Positions 39,913 through 48,699 are shown, numbered from the stretch's first letter. The stretch: 64,000 nt of DNA from Couchioplanes caeruleus (GCF_023499255.1 NZ_CP092183.1:5886501-5950500); one strand, 5' to 3'. Notes: generated by a model not told the origin, from the sequence alone. Made by a program: numbers and translations.

Positions 39913-41313
39913 TCAGTAGTAGATGACGGAGATCGTCTTCGCCGGCTTGTCCCAGATGATCGCGCCGTGCTGGAAGTCGCTGCGCCGGCCCACCGGGACG
40001 GTGTACTCGTCGCTGACCGGAACACCGAGACGGCTGCCCGTACCGCCCAGCGACAGGTACTTCTTCAGGATGGAGCCGTGGACCTCGTGGGCGCCGGCCC
40101 CGCTGGACCAGTAGACGTTGCCGCCCTGGAACTGCGAGGCCCGGCCCACGGACACCGCGACCTCGTCCGAGATCGGGTAGCCGAGGAACGCGCCGGTCGA
40201 TCCCAGCGCCAGCCACTTGGTGCGGATGGAGCCGTGCACCTCGTGCGCGCCGGTCGCGGACATCCAGTAGATGGAACCGCCCTGGAAGTCGTAGTACCGG
40301 CCGCCACCGGCGGCAGGCAGGCTGTCGGTGACCGGGAACTTCAGCAGCGAGGTCACCGTACCCATCGACTTGTACTTGGTGAGGACCCCGCCGCCGACGA
40401 AGTGGGCTCCGCTGGCGGGCGAGTGGTAGATCCGGGCGCTCTGGAACCACTGCACCGCGGTGTCGGCGGTCGTGGCGTCGAGGTCGCCCGTGGTGGCCGC
40501 GCCGAAGGACCCCGGGCCGCCGATGGCCAGGTACTTGTCCCGGACCGGTCCGCGGGTCACCGCCTGGAAGGGGCTGACGAAGCCGTACCCCATCCCCCGC
40601 AGCTTGTCGATGACCAGCTGCAGGTTGCCCGGGTCGGTGGACGGGATGCTCACGTGCATCACGATGATCGCCCCGGGCACCGTGTACTGGTCGATCCGGG
40701 CGGACACGGTCGCCCAACTGGCCTCCTTGTAGCCGGTGGTGTCGAACGTCCAGTCCAGGTTGATGTAGTAGCCGCGCAGGGCCAGGTCCCGGTTGAGCCC
40801 CGAGTCCATGTAGCCGGACCGGTACGGCCGGAACCAGCCCGCCGACGCGATGCCCGCGGCCTTGAACGCCGCCTCCGCCCGGTCGAGCTGCGACCAGCGC
40901 TGCGCCTGCGTCAGCGTCATGAAGTCCGGGTGGCTGTAGCTGTGGTTGAAGACCTTGTGGCCCTGGGTGGCGATGTTCTTCGCCTCCGCGGGGTTCTGCT
41001 CGGCGAACCGCCCGGTCACGCCGAAGCCACCGGTGATGCCGTTGGCGGCGAACACCCGCAGGACGGTCTCCAGGTTGGCCTTGCTGATCGCGTTCTCCGC
41101 CGCCGTGCCGGTGCGCCAGTCCAGATCGAAGGTCAGCGACACGACCTTCGAGGTGTCGTAGCCGCGGGTGAAGACCTGAGCCCGGTACGGCGTAGTGTCC
41201 GCGGCCGCCGCCGGACGCGCCGTCACCCCTGAGGCCAGCGTCAGGCCGGCCACAGCGACAGCGACCACCACCGACCGGACCGCCGTTCGCGCCTTTGACC
41301 ACCGCGCGTTCAC
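39913..41313 (-). CDS. Secreted polysaccharide deacetylase with LGFP repeats (466 aa)
   Basis: Signal peptide (RSVVVAVAVAGLTLASGVTA, cleavage near AAAAD at 36). The NodB-like CE4 domain, about 40-260, has VVSLTFDLDWRTG (motif 1 Asp), KVFNHSYSHPDFMTL (metal His-x3-His), WFRPYRSGYMDS and GAIIVMHVSIPS. Four LGFP-type repeats follow, for example KYLAIGGPGSFGAATTGD, KWLALGSTGAFLGYPISDEV and KYLSLGGTGSRLGVPVSDEY; such repeats usually bind the cell wall. Substrate could be peptidoglycan, chitin or xylan acetyl groups. GTG at 41313 with AGGAGG 8 nt upstream decides the start. Confidence 0.9.
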   Translation of the reverse strand: MNARWSKARTAVRSVVVAVAVAGLTLASGVTARPAAAADTTPYRAQVFTRGYDTSKVVSLTFDLDWRTGTAAENAISKANLETVLRVFAANGITGGFGVTGRFAEQNPAEAKNIATQGHKVFNHSYSHPDFMTLTQAQRWSQLDRAEAAFKAAGIASAGWFRPYRSGYMDSGLNRDLALRGYYINLDWTFDTTGYKEASWATVSARIDQYTVPGAIIVMHVSIPSTDPGNLQLVIDKLRGMGYGFVSPFQAVTRGPVRDKYLAIGGPGSFGAATTGDLDATTADTAVQWFQSARIYHSPASGAHFVGGGVLTKYKSMGTVTSLLKFPVTDSLPAAGGGRYYDFQGGSIYWMSATGAHEVHGSIRTKWLALGSTGAFLGYPISDEVAVSVGRASQFQGGNVYWSSGAGAHEVHGSILKKYLSLGGTGSRLGVPVSDEYTVPVGRRSDFQHGAIIWDKPAKTISVIYY

Positions 41314-41422
41314 GAGAATCACCTCCTCCCTCCACCGTCCACGGTCGACCCGCCCGTCATCAGGGCCGATCGACCCCTGTCCTGGCAGGTCGGCAGGGGT
41401 GTGACGAGCGGAGGTCAGAAGC

Positions 41423-43327
41423 TCACGCGGGCGGCGGGATGCGACGGCGGACGTCTTCCCCTGTGGCCGACTCCGGACTCGACACCGCCACCCACGGCGC
41501 GTCGGTCTGCGGGGTGACGACACCTTGCTCGAGGAAGGCGTACCGGCCCTCGAGGACGCGCCGGGCCGCCTTCACGTCGATCGAGTCGGTGTTGTCCCAC
41601 AGCGCGGCGAACAGCGCCTCCGCCCGGAGCCGGGCCTGCCGGCAGAACAGGTCGGCCAGCTCCACGCCCTCCGGCCGGTGCTGCCGCTCCGCCTGGGCGC
41701 GGACGCACACCGCCGACATCGCGAACAGCTCCGCCCCGATGTCGACGATGCGGCCGAGGAAGCCCTGCTTGCGTTCGAGCTTGCCCTGCCAGCGCGACAT
41801 CGCGTAGAACGTCGACCGGGCCAGCTTGCGCGAGGTGCGCTCGACGTACCGCAGGTGGGCGGCGAGCGGACCGAATTCGGCGTACGCGGAAGGCTGTTGT
41901 CCCTTGCCGACGGCGAGAGTCGGCAGCCAGCGCGCGTAGAAGGCCCCCGCGCGCGCCCCGGCGCGGGCCTTGCGGCCGAGCCCGGCGTCCGGGTCGATGA
42001 TGTCGCCGGCGACCGACAGGTGCGCGTCGACCGCCTCCCGCGCGATGAGCAGGTGCATGATCTCGGTGGAGCCCTCGAAGATGCGGTTGATCCGCAGGTC
42101 GCGCAGCATCTGCTCGGCCTCGACCGGGCGCTCGCCGCGGGCGGCCAGCGACTCGGCCTTCTCGAAGCCGCGGCCGCCACGGATCTGCACCAGCTCGTCG
42201 CCGACCTGCCAGGCCATCTCGCTGGCGAACAGCTTGACCAGGGCCGCCTCGATGCGGATGTCGTTGCGGTCGTCGTCGGCGATCAGGCAGCAGAGGTCCA
42301 GCATGGACTCCATCGCGTACGTCGTCGCGGCGATGAACGCGATCTTCTTGGCGACCGCCTCGTGCTGCCCGACCGGGCGGCCCCACTGCACCCGCTCCGC
42401 CGACCATTCGCGGGCGACGTTGAGCGACCACTTGCCGGCGCCGACGCACATCGCGGGCAGCGACAGCCGGCCGGTGTTCAGCGTGGTCAGGGCGATCTTG
42501 AGGCCCTTGCCGAGGCCGCCGATGACGTTCTCCTCGGGGACGAACACGTCGTCGAACCTCGTCACGCTGTTCTCCAGCCCGCGCAGGCCGAGGAACTCGT
42601 TGCGGCGCTCGACCGTGATGCCCGGCGTGTCGGCCTCCACCACGAACGCGGTGACGCCCTTCTCCGGCACCCGGGCCATCACCACCAGCAGCGTGGCGAC
42701 CGTGCCGTTGGTGCCCCACAGCTTGACCCCGTTGAGCCGGTAGCCGCCCTCGACCGGCTCGGCGACGGTGCCGAGCCGCGCCGGGTCCGACCCGACGTCC
42801 GGCTCGGTCAGCAGGAACGCGGAGACCTCGCCCGCCGCCAGCCGGGGCAGGAACGCCTTCTTCTGCTCCGCGGTCCCGAAGGTCTTGAGCGGCTGGGGCA
42901 CGCCGATCGACTGGTGCGCGGACAGCAGCGCGCCGATGGAGGGGTTGGCCGAGCCCACGAGGGTCAGCGCCTTGCAGTAGTGCAGGTTGGACAGGCCGAG
43001 GCCGCCGTACTCCTTGTCGATCTTCATGCCGAACGCGCCGAGCCGGGCGAGGCCCTGGAACACCTCGTCGGGGATGCGGGCCTCGCGCTCGATGAGCGCG
43101 CCGTCGACGTCGGAGCGGACGTACGCGTCCAGCCGGGCGAGGAACTCGTCCGCGTCGGGACGTGGCTCCGCGGCCGGCCAGGGGTCGATCAGGTCCAGCC
43201 GGAACCGCCCGAGGAACAGTTCCTTGCCGAAGCTCGGCTTGCGCCACTCGGCCTCGCGGGCGGCCTCGGCCACCTGCCGCGCCTGCTTCTCCGAGACGTG
43301 AGCCGGTTTGCGCTGCGTCGTGGTCAC
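41423..43327 (-). CDS. Large acyl-CoA dehydrogenase (634 aa)
   Basis: FAD-dependent enzyme of acyl-CoA beta-oxidation, of the longer type of about 630 residues rather than the 380-residue form. N-domain: LGAFGMKIDKEYGGLGLSNL. Middle domain with the FAD/substrate motif AFLLTEPDVGSDPARLGTVA and KLWGTNGTVA. C-domain with RVQWGRPVGQHEAVAKKIAF, QIRGGRGFEKAESLAARGER and the catalytic-Glu region INRIFEGSTEIMHLLIAREA. An extra C-terminal helical domain of about 170 residues follows, as in VLCAD-like proteins. It appears monocistronic; a TetR-style operator lies 61 bp upstream. The true acyl substrate is unknown. Confidence 0.92.
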   Translation of the reverse strand: MTTTQRKPAHVSEKQARQVAEAAREAEWRKPSFGKELFLGRFRLDLIDPWPAAEPRPDADEFLARLDAYVRSDVDGALIEREARIPDEVFQGLARLGAFGMKIDKEYGGLGLSNLHYCKALTLVGSANPSIGALLSAHQSIGVPQPLKTFGTAEQKKAFLPRLAAGEVSAFLLTEPDVGSDPARLGTVAEPVEGGYRLNGVKLWGTNGTVATLLVVMARVPEKGVTAFVVEADTPGITVERRNEFLGLRGLENSVTRFDDVFVPEENVIGGLGKGLKIALTTLNTGRLSLPAMCVGAGKWSLNVAREWSAERVQWGRPVGQHEAVAKKIAFIAATTYAMESMLDLCCLIADDDRNDIRIEAALVKLFASEMAWQVGDELVQIRGGRGFEKAESLAARGERPVEAEQMLRDLRINRIFEGSTEIMHLLIAREAVDAHLSVAGDIIDPDAGLGRKARAGARAGAFYARWLPTLAVGKGQQPSAYAEFGPLAAHLRYVERTSRKLARSTFYAMSRWQGKLERKQGFLGRIVDIGAELFAMSAVCVRAQAERQHRPEGVELADLFCRQARLRAEALFAALWDNTDSIDVKAARRVLEGRYAFLEQGVVTPQTDAPWVAVSSPESATGEDVRRRIPPPA

Positions 43328-43387
43328 GGCCTACCCCCTCATTCCGAGTACGGCTGGAGCACCTCCCGCCACGCTACTCAGGAGTGT

Positions 43388-43399
43388 TACCGGGCGGTA
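43388..43399. promoter_or_regulatory. Candidate operator upstream of the acyl-CoA dehydrogenase gene
   Basis: TACCGGGCGGTA has TACCG/CGGTA dyad arms around GG and lies 61 bp before the acyl-CoA dehydrogenase start. Similar TACCG-N2-CGGTA-type sites are used by TetR-family fatty-acid regulators in actinobacteria. No matching regulator is adjacent. Confidence 0.4.
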
Positions 43400-43445
43400 G
43401 CCTCTCGGCCTGCCGCATCTCGGCGCGGGGTCGCCGGCCGCGGGC

Positions 43446-44189
43446 CTACCGGCGCAGACGCAGTCCCTGCATGCCGCCGTCGACCGCCAGCGTGGCGCCC
43501 GTGGTGGCCGAGGCCAGCGGGCTGGCCAGGTAGGCGATGGCGGCGGCGACCTCCTCCGCGGCGACCAGCCGCCCGGTGGGCTGGCGGGCCTCGAGCGCGG
43601 CGCGTTCGGCGTCGGGATCGGCCGCCCGGGCCAGCAGCCGGCCGATCCACGGGGTGTCGGCCGTGCCGGGGTTGACGCAGTTCACCCGGATCCCCTCGGC
43701 GAGGTGGTCGGCGGCCATGGCCAGGGTCATCGACTGCACGGCGCCCTTGGTCGCCGAGTACAGGGCGCGCTGCGGCAGCCCGGCCGTCGCGCAGATCGAG
43801 CCGGTGTTGACGATGACGGCGTGCCGGGAGGCGCGCAGGTGCGGCAGGGCGGCCCGGGCGACGCGGACCATGCCGTACACGTTGACGTCGAAGACCCGGG
43901 CCCACTCAGCGTCGTCGTTGTCCTCGACGCTGCCCTGGGCGCCGATGCCCGCGTTGTTGACGACGATGTCGAGACCGCCCAGCTCGCGGACCGCGGCGTC
44001 GACCGCGGCGCGCACGGAGGCGTCGTCGGTGACGTCGCAGGCGATGCCGAGCAGCGGTTCCTTCACGCCGGTGTTGAGGTCGAGGCAGGCGACCGCGCAG
44101 CCGCGCTCGGCGAGCAGGGTGGCGGTGGCCAGTCCGATGCCGGAGGCGCCGCCGGTGACGATGGCGCGCAGCCCACCGAACTCTGTCAT
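43446..44189 (-). CDS. SDR oxidoreductase, probable 2-keto-3-deoxy-sugar-acid dehydrogenase (247 aa)
   Basis: Classical short-chain dehydrogenase: VTGGASGIGLATATLLAERG (NAD(P) motif), ACDVTDDASVRAAV, NNAGIGAQGSVEDNDDAEW, catalytic Ser and YxxxK in IVNTGSICATAGLPQRALYS then ATKGA, and CVNPGTADTPWIGRLL. The GIGAQGxVEDND and ADTPW segments resemble dehydrogenases of the non-phosphorylative L-fucose and L-rhamnose routes. It lies 12 bp after the IlvD-type dehydratase on the same strand, with an FAH-family hydrolase across the IclR gene. Oxidation of a 2-keto-3-deoxy-aldonate at C4 is the best guess. Confidence 0.85.
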   Translation of the reverse strand: MTEFGGLRAIVTGGASGIGLATATLLAERGCAVACLDLNTGVKEPLLGIACDVTDDASVRAAVDAAVRELGGLDIVVNNAGIGAQGSVEDNDDAEWARVFDVNVYGMVRVARAALPHLRASRHAVIVNTGSICATAGLPQRALYSATKGAVQSMTLAMAADHLAEGIRVNCVNPGTADTPWIGRLLARAADPDAERAALEARQPTGRLVAAEEVAAAIAYLASPLASATTGATLAVDGGMQGLRLRR

Positions 44190-44201
44190 GGATATCGCCT
44201 T

Positions 44202-45917
44202 TCAGTGGGATTCGCGGGAGACCTGGTCGCCGCTGGAACCGAGCAGGAAGTCGCAGTCGGCGCCGGTGTTCGCCTGCCCGACGGTGTCGACGTAGAGGCG
44301 TTCCCAGCCCCGGCGCGGCCGGGCGAACGCGTGCACCGCCTCGGGTGCGGGCTCCCGGGCGGCGAGCTCTTCGTCGGTGAGGTCGACGTCGACGCGCCGG
44401 TTGGCGACATCCAGGACGATCATGTCGCCGGTGCGGACCTTGGCGAGCGGGCCGCCTGCGGCGGCCTCCGGGGCCACGTGCAGGACCACCGTTCCGTACG
44501 CGGTCCCGCTCATCCGCCCGTCACAGATGCGGACCATGTCGCGTACGCCCTCGGCGAGCAGCTTCGCCGGCAGCGGCATGTTGGAGACCTCGGGCATCCC
44601 CGGGTAGCCCTTCGGCCCGCAGCCGCGCAGGATCAGCACCGAGTCGGGCGTGACGTCCAGCCCGGGGTCGTCGAGGCGGGCCTGCAGGTCCTCGATGGAG
44701 TCGAAGACGACGGCGGGGCCGCGGTGCTGCAGCAGCTCCGGGGAGGCGGCGGCGGGTTTGATGACGGCGCCGTCCGGGGCGAGGTTGCCGTACAGCACGG
44801 CGATGCCCGCCTCGGGCTGCAGGGGCTGCTCCCGTGCCCGGATGACCTCGCGGTCGTAGACCTGGGCGGCGCCGAGACACTCGACCAGGGGCCGGCCGGT
44901 GACGGTCAGCGCGGCCGGGTCGAGCAGGTCGCGGATCTCGGCGAGGACCGCGTGCAGGCCGCCGGCACGGTACAGGTCGTCCATCAGGAACCGGCCGGCC
45001 GGCTGCAGGTCGACCAGCAGCGGCACGTGCGAGCCGGCCCGGTCGAAGTCGTCCTGGCTGAGCTCGACGCCGAGCCGTCCGGCGATGGCCAGCAGGTGCA
45101 CGACGGCGTTGGTGGAGCCGCCCAGCGCCGCGAGGGCGACGACGGCGTTGAGGAACGATCCCCGGGTCATCACCGCGCTCGGGCGCAGGTCCCGGCCGAC
45201 GAGATCCACGGCGAGCTCGCCGGTCGCGTACGCGGCCTCCAGCAGGCGGCTGTCCGGCGCGGGGGTGCCGGCCACGCCGGGCAGGGTCATCCCGAGGACC
45301 TCGGCGAGCAGCCCCATCGTGGACGCGGTGCCCATGGTGTTGCAGTGCCCCTTGCTGCGGATCATGGAGGATTCCGAGCGGGTGAACTCGGCGGCGCTGA
45401 GGGTGCCCGCGCGGACCTCCTCGCTCAGCTGCCAGACGCCGGTGCCGCAGCCCAGCGGTACGCCGCGGAAGGTGCCGGTGAGCATCGGCCCGCCGGGCAC
45501 CACGACCGCGGGCAGGTCCACCGACGCGGCGCCCATCAGCAGCGCGGGGATGGTCTTGTCGCAGCCACCGAGCAGGACCACGCCGTCGATCGGGTTGGCG
45601 CGCAGCATCTCCTCGATGGCCATCGCGGCCATGTTGCGCCACAGCATCGCGGTGGGGCGCACCTGCGTCTCGCCGAGCGACACCACCGGCAGGTTCAGCG
45701 GGATGCCGCCCGCGGCGTGGATGCCGTCCGAGACGCTGCGGGCCACCTCGTTCAGGTGCGCGTTGCACGGCGTCAGGTCGGAGGCCGTGTTCGCGATGGC
45801 GATGTGCGGGCGCCCGTCGAAGGCCCCGGCGGGCAGGCCGCGGCGCATCCAGGCCCGGTGGATGTAGCTGTTGCGGACGTCTCCGGCGTACCACTGTGCA
45901 CTGCGGCGTGGCTGCAT
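44202..45917 (-). CDS. IlvD/Edd-family sugar-acid dehydratase (571 aa)
   Basis: Fe-S dependent dehydratase, most like arabonate/xylonate-type members. The three Fe-S cysteines are in ANTASDLTPCNAHLNEVAR, VVLLGGCDKTIPALLMGAAS and RSKGHCNTMGTASTMGLLAE; further landmarks are ALGGSTNAVVHLLAIAGRLG, VLILRGCGPKGYPGMPE and RICDGRMSGTAYGTVVLHVA. It converts an aldonate to a 2-keto-3-deoxy-aldonate. Genuine dihydroxyacid dehydratase is less likely given the SDR, FAH and IclR company. ATG at 45917; divergent from the IclR gene with paired repeats between. Confidence 0.88.
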   Translation of the reverse strand: MQPRRSAQWYAGDVRNSYIHRAWMRRGLPAGAFDGRPHIAIANTASDLTPCNAHLNEVARSVSDGIHAAGGIPLNLPVVSLGETQVRPTAMLWRNMAAMAIEEMLRANPIDGVVLLGGCDKTIPALLMGAASVDLPAVVVPGGPMLTGTFRGVPLGCGTGVWQLSEEVRAGTLSAAEFTRSESSMIRSKGHCNTMGTASTMGLLAEVLGMTLPGVAGTPAPDSRLLEAAYATGELAVDLVGRDLRPSAVMTRGSFLNAVVALAALGGSTNAVVHLLAIAGRLGVELSQDDFDRAGSHVPLLVDLQPAGRFLMDDLYRAGGLHAVLAEIRDLLDPAALTVTGRPLVECLGAAQVYDREVIRAREQPLQPEAGIAVLYGNLAPDGAVIKPAAASPELLQHRGPAVVFDSIEDLQARLDDPGLDVTPDSVLILRGCGPKGYPGMPEVSNMPLPAKLLAEGVRDMVRICDGRMSGTAYGTVVLHVAPEAAAGGPLAKVRTGDMIVLDVANRRVDVDLTDEELAAREPAPEAVHAFARPRRGWERLYVDTVGQANTGADCDFLLGSSGDQVSRESH

Positions 45918-45957
45918 GACCGCCCCCTTCCGACTGGAGGGGATGCTACCTGCTTTC

Positions 45958-45990
45958 CTATTGCTGGAACAGCGGTCTATTATCCGGAAC
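45958..45990. promoter_or_regulatory. Candidate IclR binding region
   Basis: Two similar direct repeats, CTATTGCTGGAAC (45958-45970) and CTATTATCCGGAAC (45977-45990), lie 19 bp apart in the 74-bp gap between the divergent dehydratase and IclR genes. Position suggests IclR autoregulation and control of the dehydratase-SDR operon. Confidence 0.5.
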
Positions 45991-45991
45991 C

Positions 45992-46756
45992 ATGACGGAT
46001 CAGGACGCCGACAAGCTCGTCGGCTCCGACCGTGTCCTGGCGGTCCTCGCCGAGCTGGCGAAACACCCCCGGGGCATCGGGCTGGAGGACATGGCACGGG
46101 CCATGGCCAGCGCGAAGCCGACCGTCCACCGTGCGCTCGCGTCGCTGCGCCGGGCCGGGTTCGCCGTCCAGGACGGCCACGGGCGGTACGTGCTCGGCGA
46201 CGAGTTCCTGCGGCTCGCGTTCGCGCACCACGAGGCACGCCCCGACCACGTCCGGGTCCAGCCGGTCCTCCAGCGGCTCTGCGAGCGGTACGGCGAGACG
46301 ATCCACTACGCCGGCCTCGACGGGCGCGACGTGGTCTACCGGTCCAAGCTCGACCCGACCTCCGGCGCCGTACGCCTGACCTCGATGGTCGGCGGGCGCA
46401 ACCCGGCGCACTGCACCGCCGTGGGCAAGCTGCTGCTGTCGTACACGCTGCGCACCGAGCAGCAGGTCCGCGACTGGGCCGGCGACGGCGAGCTGCCGAA
46501 ACGCACCGAGCACTCGATCGGCACGGCCGAGGAGCTGCACGCCGAGCTCGTCCGCACCCGGGAACGCGGCTACGGCGTCGACGACCAGGAGAACGAGCCC
46601 GGCGTCATCTGCCTCGCCGTACCGATGTTCCTGACCTCGCCGGCCGCGCCCAGCGGGGCGATCAGCATCAGCGCCCTGGCCTACCGCACCCCGCTGAAGA
46701 AGCTCATCGAGGACCTGCCTGCCATCCGGGCGGTCGTCGCCGACCCCGCCACCTGA
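45992..46756 (+). CDS. IclR-family regulator (254 aa)
   Basis: The N-terminal winged helix (DRVLAVLAELAKHPRGIGLE then AMASAKPTVHRALASLRRAG) is followed by the C-terminal ligand-binding domain with RLCERYGETIHYAGLDGRDV, GRNPAHCTAVGKLLLSYTL (conserved small-molecule site) and GYGVDDQENEPGVICLAVPM. It probably senses a sugar acid or keto acid and controls the divergent dehydratase-SDR operon plus the FAH gene that follows it by 14 bp. Confidence 0.9.
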   Translation: MTDQDADKLVGSDRVLAVLAELAKHPRGIGLEDMARAMASAKPTVHRALASLRRAGFAVQDGHGRYVLGDEFLRLAFAHHEARPDHVRVQPVLQRLCERYGETIHYAGLDGRDVVYRSKLDPTSGAVRLTSMVGGRNPAHCTAVGKLLLSYTLRTEQQVRDWAGDGELPKRTEHSIGTAEELHAELVRTRERGYGVDDQENEPGVICLAVPMFLTSPAAPSGAISISALAYRTPLKKLIEDLPAIRAVVADPAT

Positions 46757-46770
46757 CCACCGGAGCCCTC

Positions 46771-47631
46771 GTGTTTCTCATGCGCATCGGCGCCTTCGGC
46801 GCCGAGAAGCCCGCCGTCCGCGTCGACGACACCCGCTACGTCGACGTGTCCGACCTGGTCACCGACTTCGACGAGGCGTTCTTCGCCGCCGGCGGCGCCG
46901 CCGGCCTGACCGCGGCGGTCGCGGACCGGATCGCCGCCGGCGACGTGCGCGAGGTCGGCGACCAGCGGATCGGCGCCCCGATCGCCCGCCCGCACCAGAT
47001 CCTGTGCATCGGGCTGAACTACAGCGACCACGCGGCCGAGACCGGTCAGGCCGTGCCGTCCGAGCCGATCCTGTTCACCAAGAGCCCGAACACCCTCGTC
47101 GGGCCCAACGACGACGTGCGGATCCCCCGCGGCTCGACCAAGACCGACTGGGAGGTGGAGCTGGGCATCGTCATCGGCACGCGCACCTCCTACCTCGACA
47201 CGCCCGCCGACGCCGCCGCCGTGATCGCCGGCTACGTGCTGGTCAACGACGTCAGCGAGCGCGCCTTCCAGATGGAGCGCGGCGGGCAGTGGAGCAAGGG
47301 CAAGTCCGCCGAGACGTTCAACCCGGCCGGCCCGTGGCTGGCCACCCCGGACGAGATCCCGGACGTGCGCAACCTGGACATGTGGCTCGACGTCAACGGG
47401 GTACGCCGGCAGACCGGCACCACCGCGACCATGGTGTTCGACCCGTACGTGATCGTCCACCACCTGAGCCAGTTCCTGGTCCTCGAGCCGGGCGACCTGA
47501 TCAACACCGGTACGCCGCCCGGCGTGGGCATGGGCTTCAAGCCGCCGGTGTGGCTGCAGCCCGGCGACGTGATGGAGCTGGGCATCGACCACCTCGGCCG
47601 GGCCCGTCAACGGGTCATCGGGCCGCGCTGA
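46771..47631 (+). CDS. FAH-family hydrolase, probable 2,4-diketo-3-deoxy-aldonate hydrolase (286 aa)
   Basis: Fumarylacetoacetate hydrolase fold. A short N-terminal domain (MRIGAFGAEKPAVRVDDTRY) is followed by the catalytic domain: ILCIGLNYSDHAAETGQAVP, LFTKSPNTLVGPNDDVRIPR, metal Glu pair in KTDWEVELGIVIGTRTSYLD, metal Asp in GYVLVNDVSERAFQMERGGQ, then INTGTPPGVGMGFKPPVWLQ. Family members cleave a C-C bond in 2,4-diketo acids, including those of L-fucose and L-rhamnose breakdown. GTG 46771 has GGAG 5 nt upstream and is preferred; ATG 46780 is an alternative. Downstream of IclR on the same strand. Confidence 0.88.
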   Translation: MFLMRIGAFGAEKPAVRVDDTRYVDVSDLVTDFDEAFFAAGGAAGLTAAVADRIAAGDVREVGDQRIGAPIARPHQILCIGLNYSDHAAETGQAVPSEPILFTKSPNTLVGPNDDVRIPRGSTKTDWEVELGIVIGTRTSYLDTPADAAAVIAGYVLVNDVSERAFQMERGGQWSKGKSAETFNPAGPWLATPDEIPDVRNLDMWLDVNGVRRQTGTTATMVFDPYVIVHHLSQFLVLEPGDLINTGTPPGVGMGFKPPVWLQPGDVMELGIDHLGRARQRVIGPR

Positions 47632-47677
47632 GCGGACCGCTCCCGGCGCGGGCCGGTTGCGCCCCGGCGGCACCCGG

Positions 47678-48616
47678 TCAGCGGAAGCCGGATGCCAGGT
47701 CGGCGACCGTGTGCGCGCGGATGCCGGTGACGTCCCCGCCGGAGTGCCGGCTCGCCACCGCGCGGACGTGGTTCTCCGCGGCCTCGGCCAGGCCGTCGTA
47801 CACGGCGGTGAACAGGTCGCGGGCGGGCTCGCGCAGCCACCCCGGCGGCAGCAGCCGAGCCGGCAGGTGCGGGTCGAGCACGGGGAGCCGCCGGTACGTG
47901 TTCATGACCTCGGTACGGGCGCGGACCGCCTCGACGCCGGTGAGCGTGCGGGGCAGCGCGGGGCCCCACCGCTCGATGAAGGCCTCGTACTGCCGGGCGA
48001 TTCCCGCGGTGTCCCACGCGTCGATCGGGTTGCGACGGATCGCGGCGTCCAGCTCGACCTGCCGGGCGCGGAAGACCGTCAGGGTGCCGAGGGTGAGCTC
48101 GGCGAGCCGGGCCCTGACCTTCTCGCCGAGGTCGTGCGGGGAGATCCAGAGGCCGTCGTAGAGCGGGGCGTAGCCCATCCAGCGCAGCTGGCTCCGCAAT
48201 CCTCGCCGGAGCGTGCCCTCCTCCTGCGGCAGCGAGAAGGCGATCAGCGTCCACCGTCCGTCCCACGGCTGCGCATCGCCGGGGGCGACGATCGCGCTTC
48301 CGCCGACGGCCAGGAAGGTGGCGGCCGCGACGGTCAGCCGGTACGAGCTGCGCCGGCCGTCGCGCTGCCCCTCGACGGCCCCGCGCCGGGCCAGGCGGCT
48401 GATCGCCGTCCGCGCCCCGGCCGGGGAGACGCCCGCCTCGGCGAGCAGGGCGACGATGGCCCCGGAGGGCAGCCACGAGCGGTGCCGCAGGGTGTAGTCC
48501 GCCAGCAGAGTGACGGCGAGGTCCTGGGGCGAGTTGCCGCTCTGCCGCCGGGGCAGCCGTGCCGACGCGGCGAGGTCACCGGGGAAGATCTCGTCGATGT
48601 CGTACGGGCTGGTCAT
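47678..48616 (-). CDS. PaaX-family regulator, copy 1 (312 aa)
   Basis: The N-terminal winged helix (AVTLLADYTLRHRSWLPSGA then VSPAGARTAISRLARRGAVE) and the PaaX middle domain (PWDGRWTLIAFSLPQEEGTL, RSQLRWMGYAPLYDGLWISP) are clear, with a C-terminal domain ending LLPPGWLREPARDLFTAVYD. PaaX proteins repress aromatic or CoA-linked catabolic genes and respond to acyl-CoA esters. It is divergent from the secreted esterase at 48841, with a 13-bp palindrome in the gap. ATG 48616 is chosen; the open frame continues 13 codons further. Confidence 0.9.
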   Translation of the reverse strand: MTSPYDIDEIFPGDLAASARLPRRQSGNSPQDLAVTLLADYTLRHRSWLPSGAIVALLAEAGVSPAGARTAISRLARRGAVEGQRDGRRSSYRLTVAAATFLAVGGSAIVAPGDAQPWDGRWTLIAFSLPQEEGTLRRGLRSQLRWMGYAPLYDGLWISPHDLGEKVRARLAELTLGTLTVFRARQVELDAAIRRNPIDAWDTAGIARQYEAFIERWGPALPRTLTGVEAVRARTEVMNTYRRLPVLDPHLPARLLPPGWLREPARDLFTAVYDGLAEAAENHVRAVASRHSGGDVTGIRAHTVADLASGFR

Positions 48617-48686
48617 CGGTACGACTCTAGAGGGTCGGATGCCATCGATCCTCATTGATTGACAGTTTGCGTCCCCGGGTGAAAAC

Positions 48687-48699
48687 TATGTGTCACATA
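48687..48699. promoter_or_regulatory. 13-bp palindrome upstream of the secreted esterase
   Basis: TATGTG-T-CACATA is a perfect palindrome in the 224-bp gap between PaaX copy 1 and the esterase. It is AT-rich against the background, which favours a regulatory role. The half-spacing does not fit a classical CRP site. Confidence 0.45.

Noticed and set aside
41525..43675. Open frame of 716 codons on the plus strand
   Set aside because: It is the mirror of the acyl-CoA dehydrogenase gene. The translation has no recognisable motif and is rich in Arg, Asp, Leu and Val in shadow-like patterns.
44202..45917. Housekeeping dihydroxyacid dehydratase (branched-chain amino acid synthesis)
   Set aside because: The family is shared, but the gene sits with an IclR regulator, an SDR of the keto-deoxy-acid type and an FAH-family hydrolase, and no other ilv genes are present.
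48687..48699. CRP/cAMP-type site TGTG...CACA before the esterase
   Set aside because: The half-sites are separated by one base instead of six, so it does not fit CRP spacing. It is kept only as a generic palindrome.
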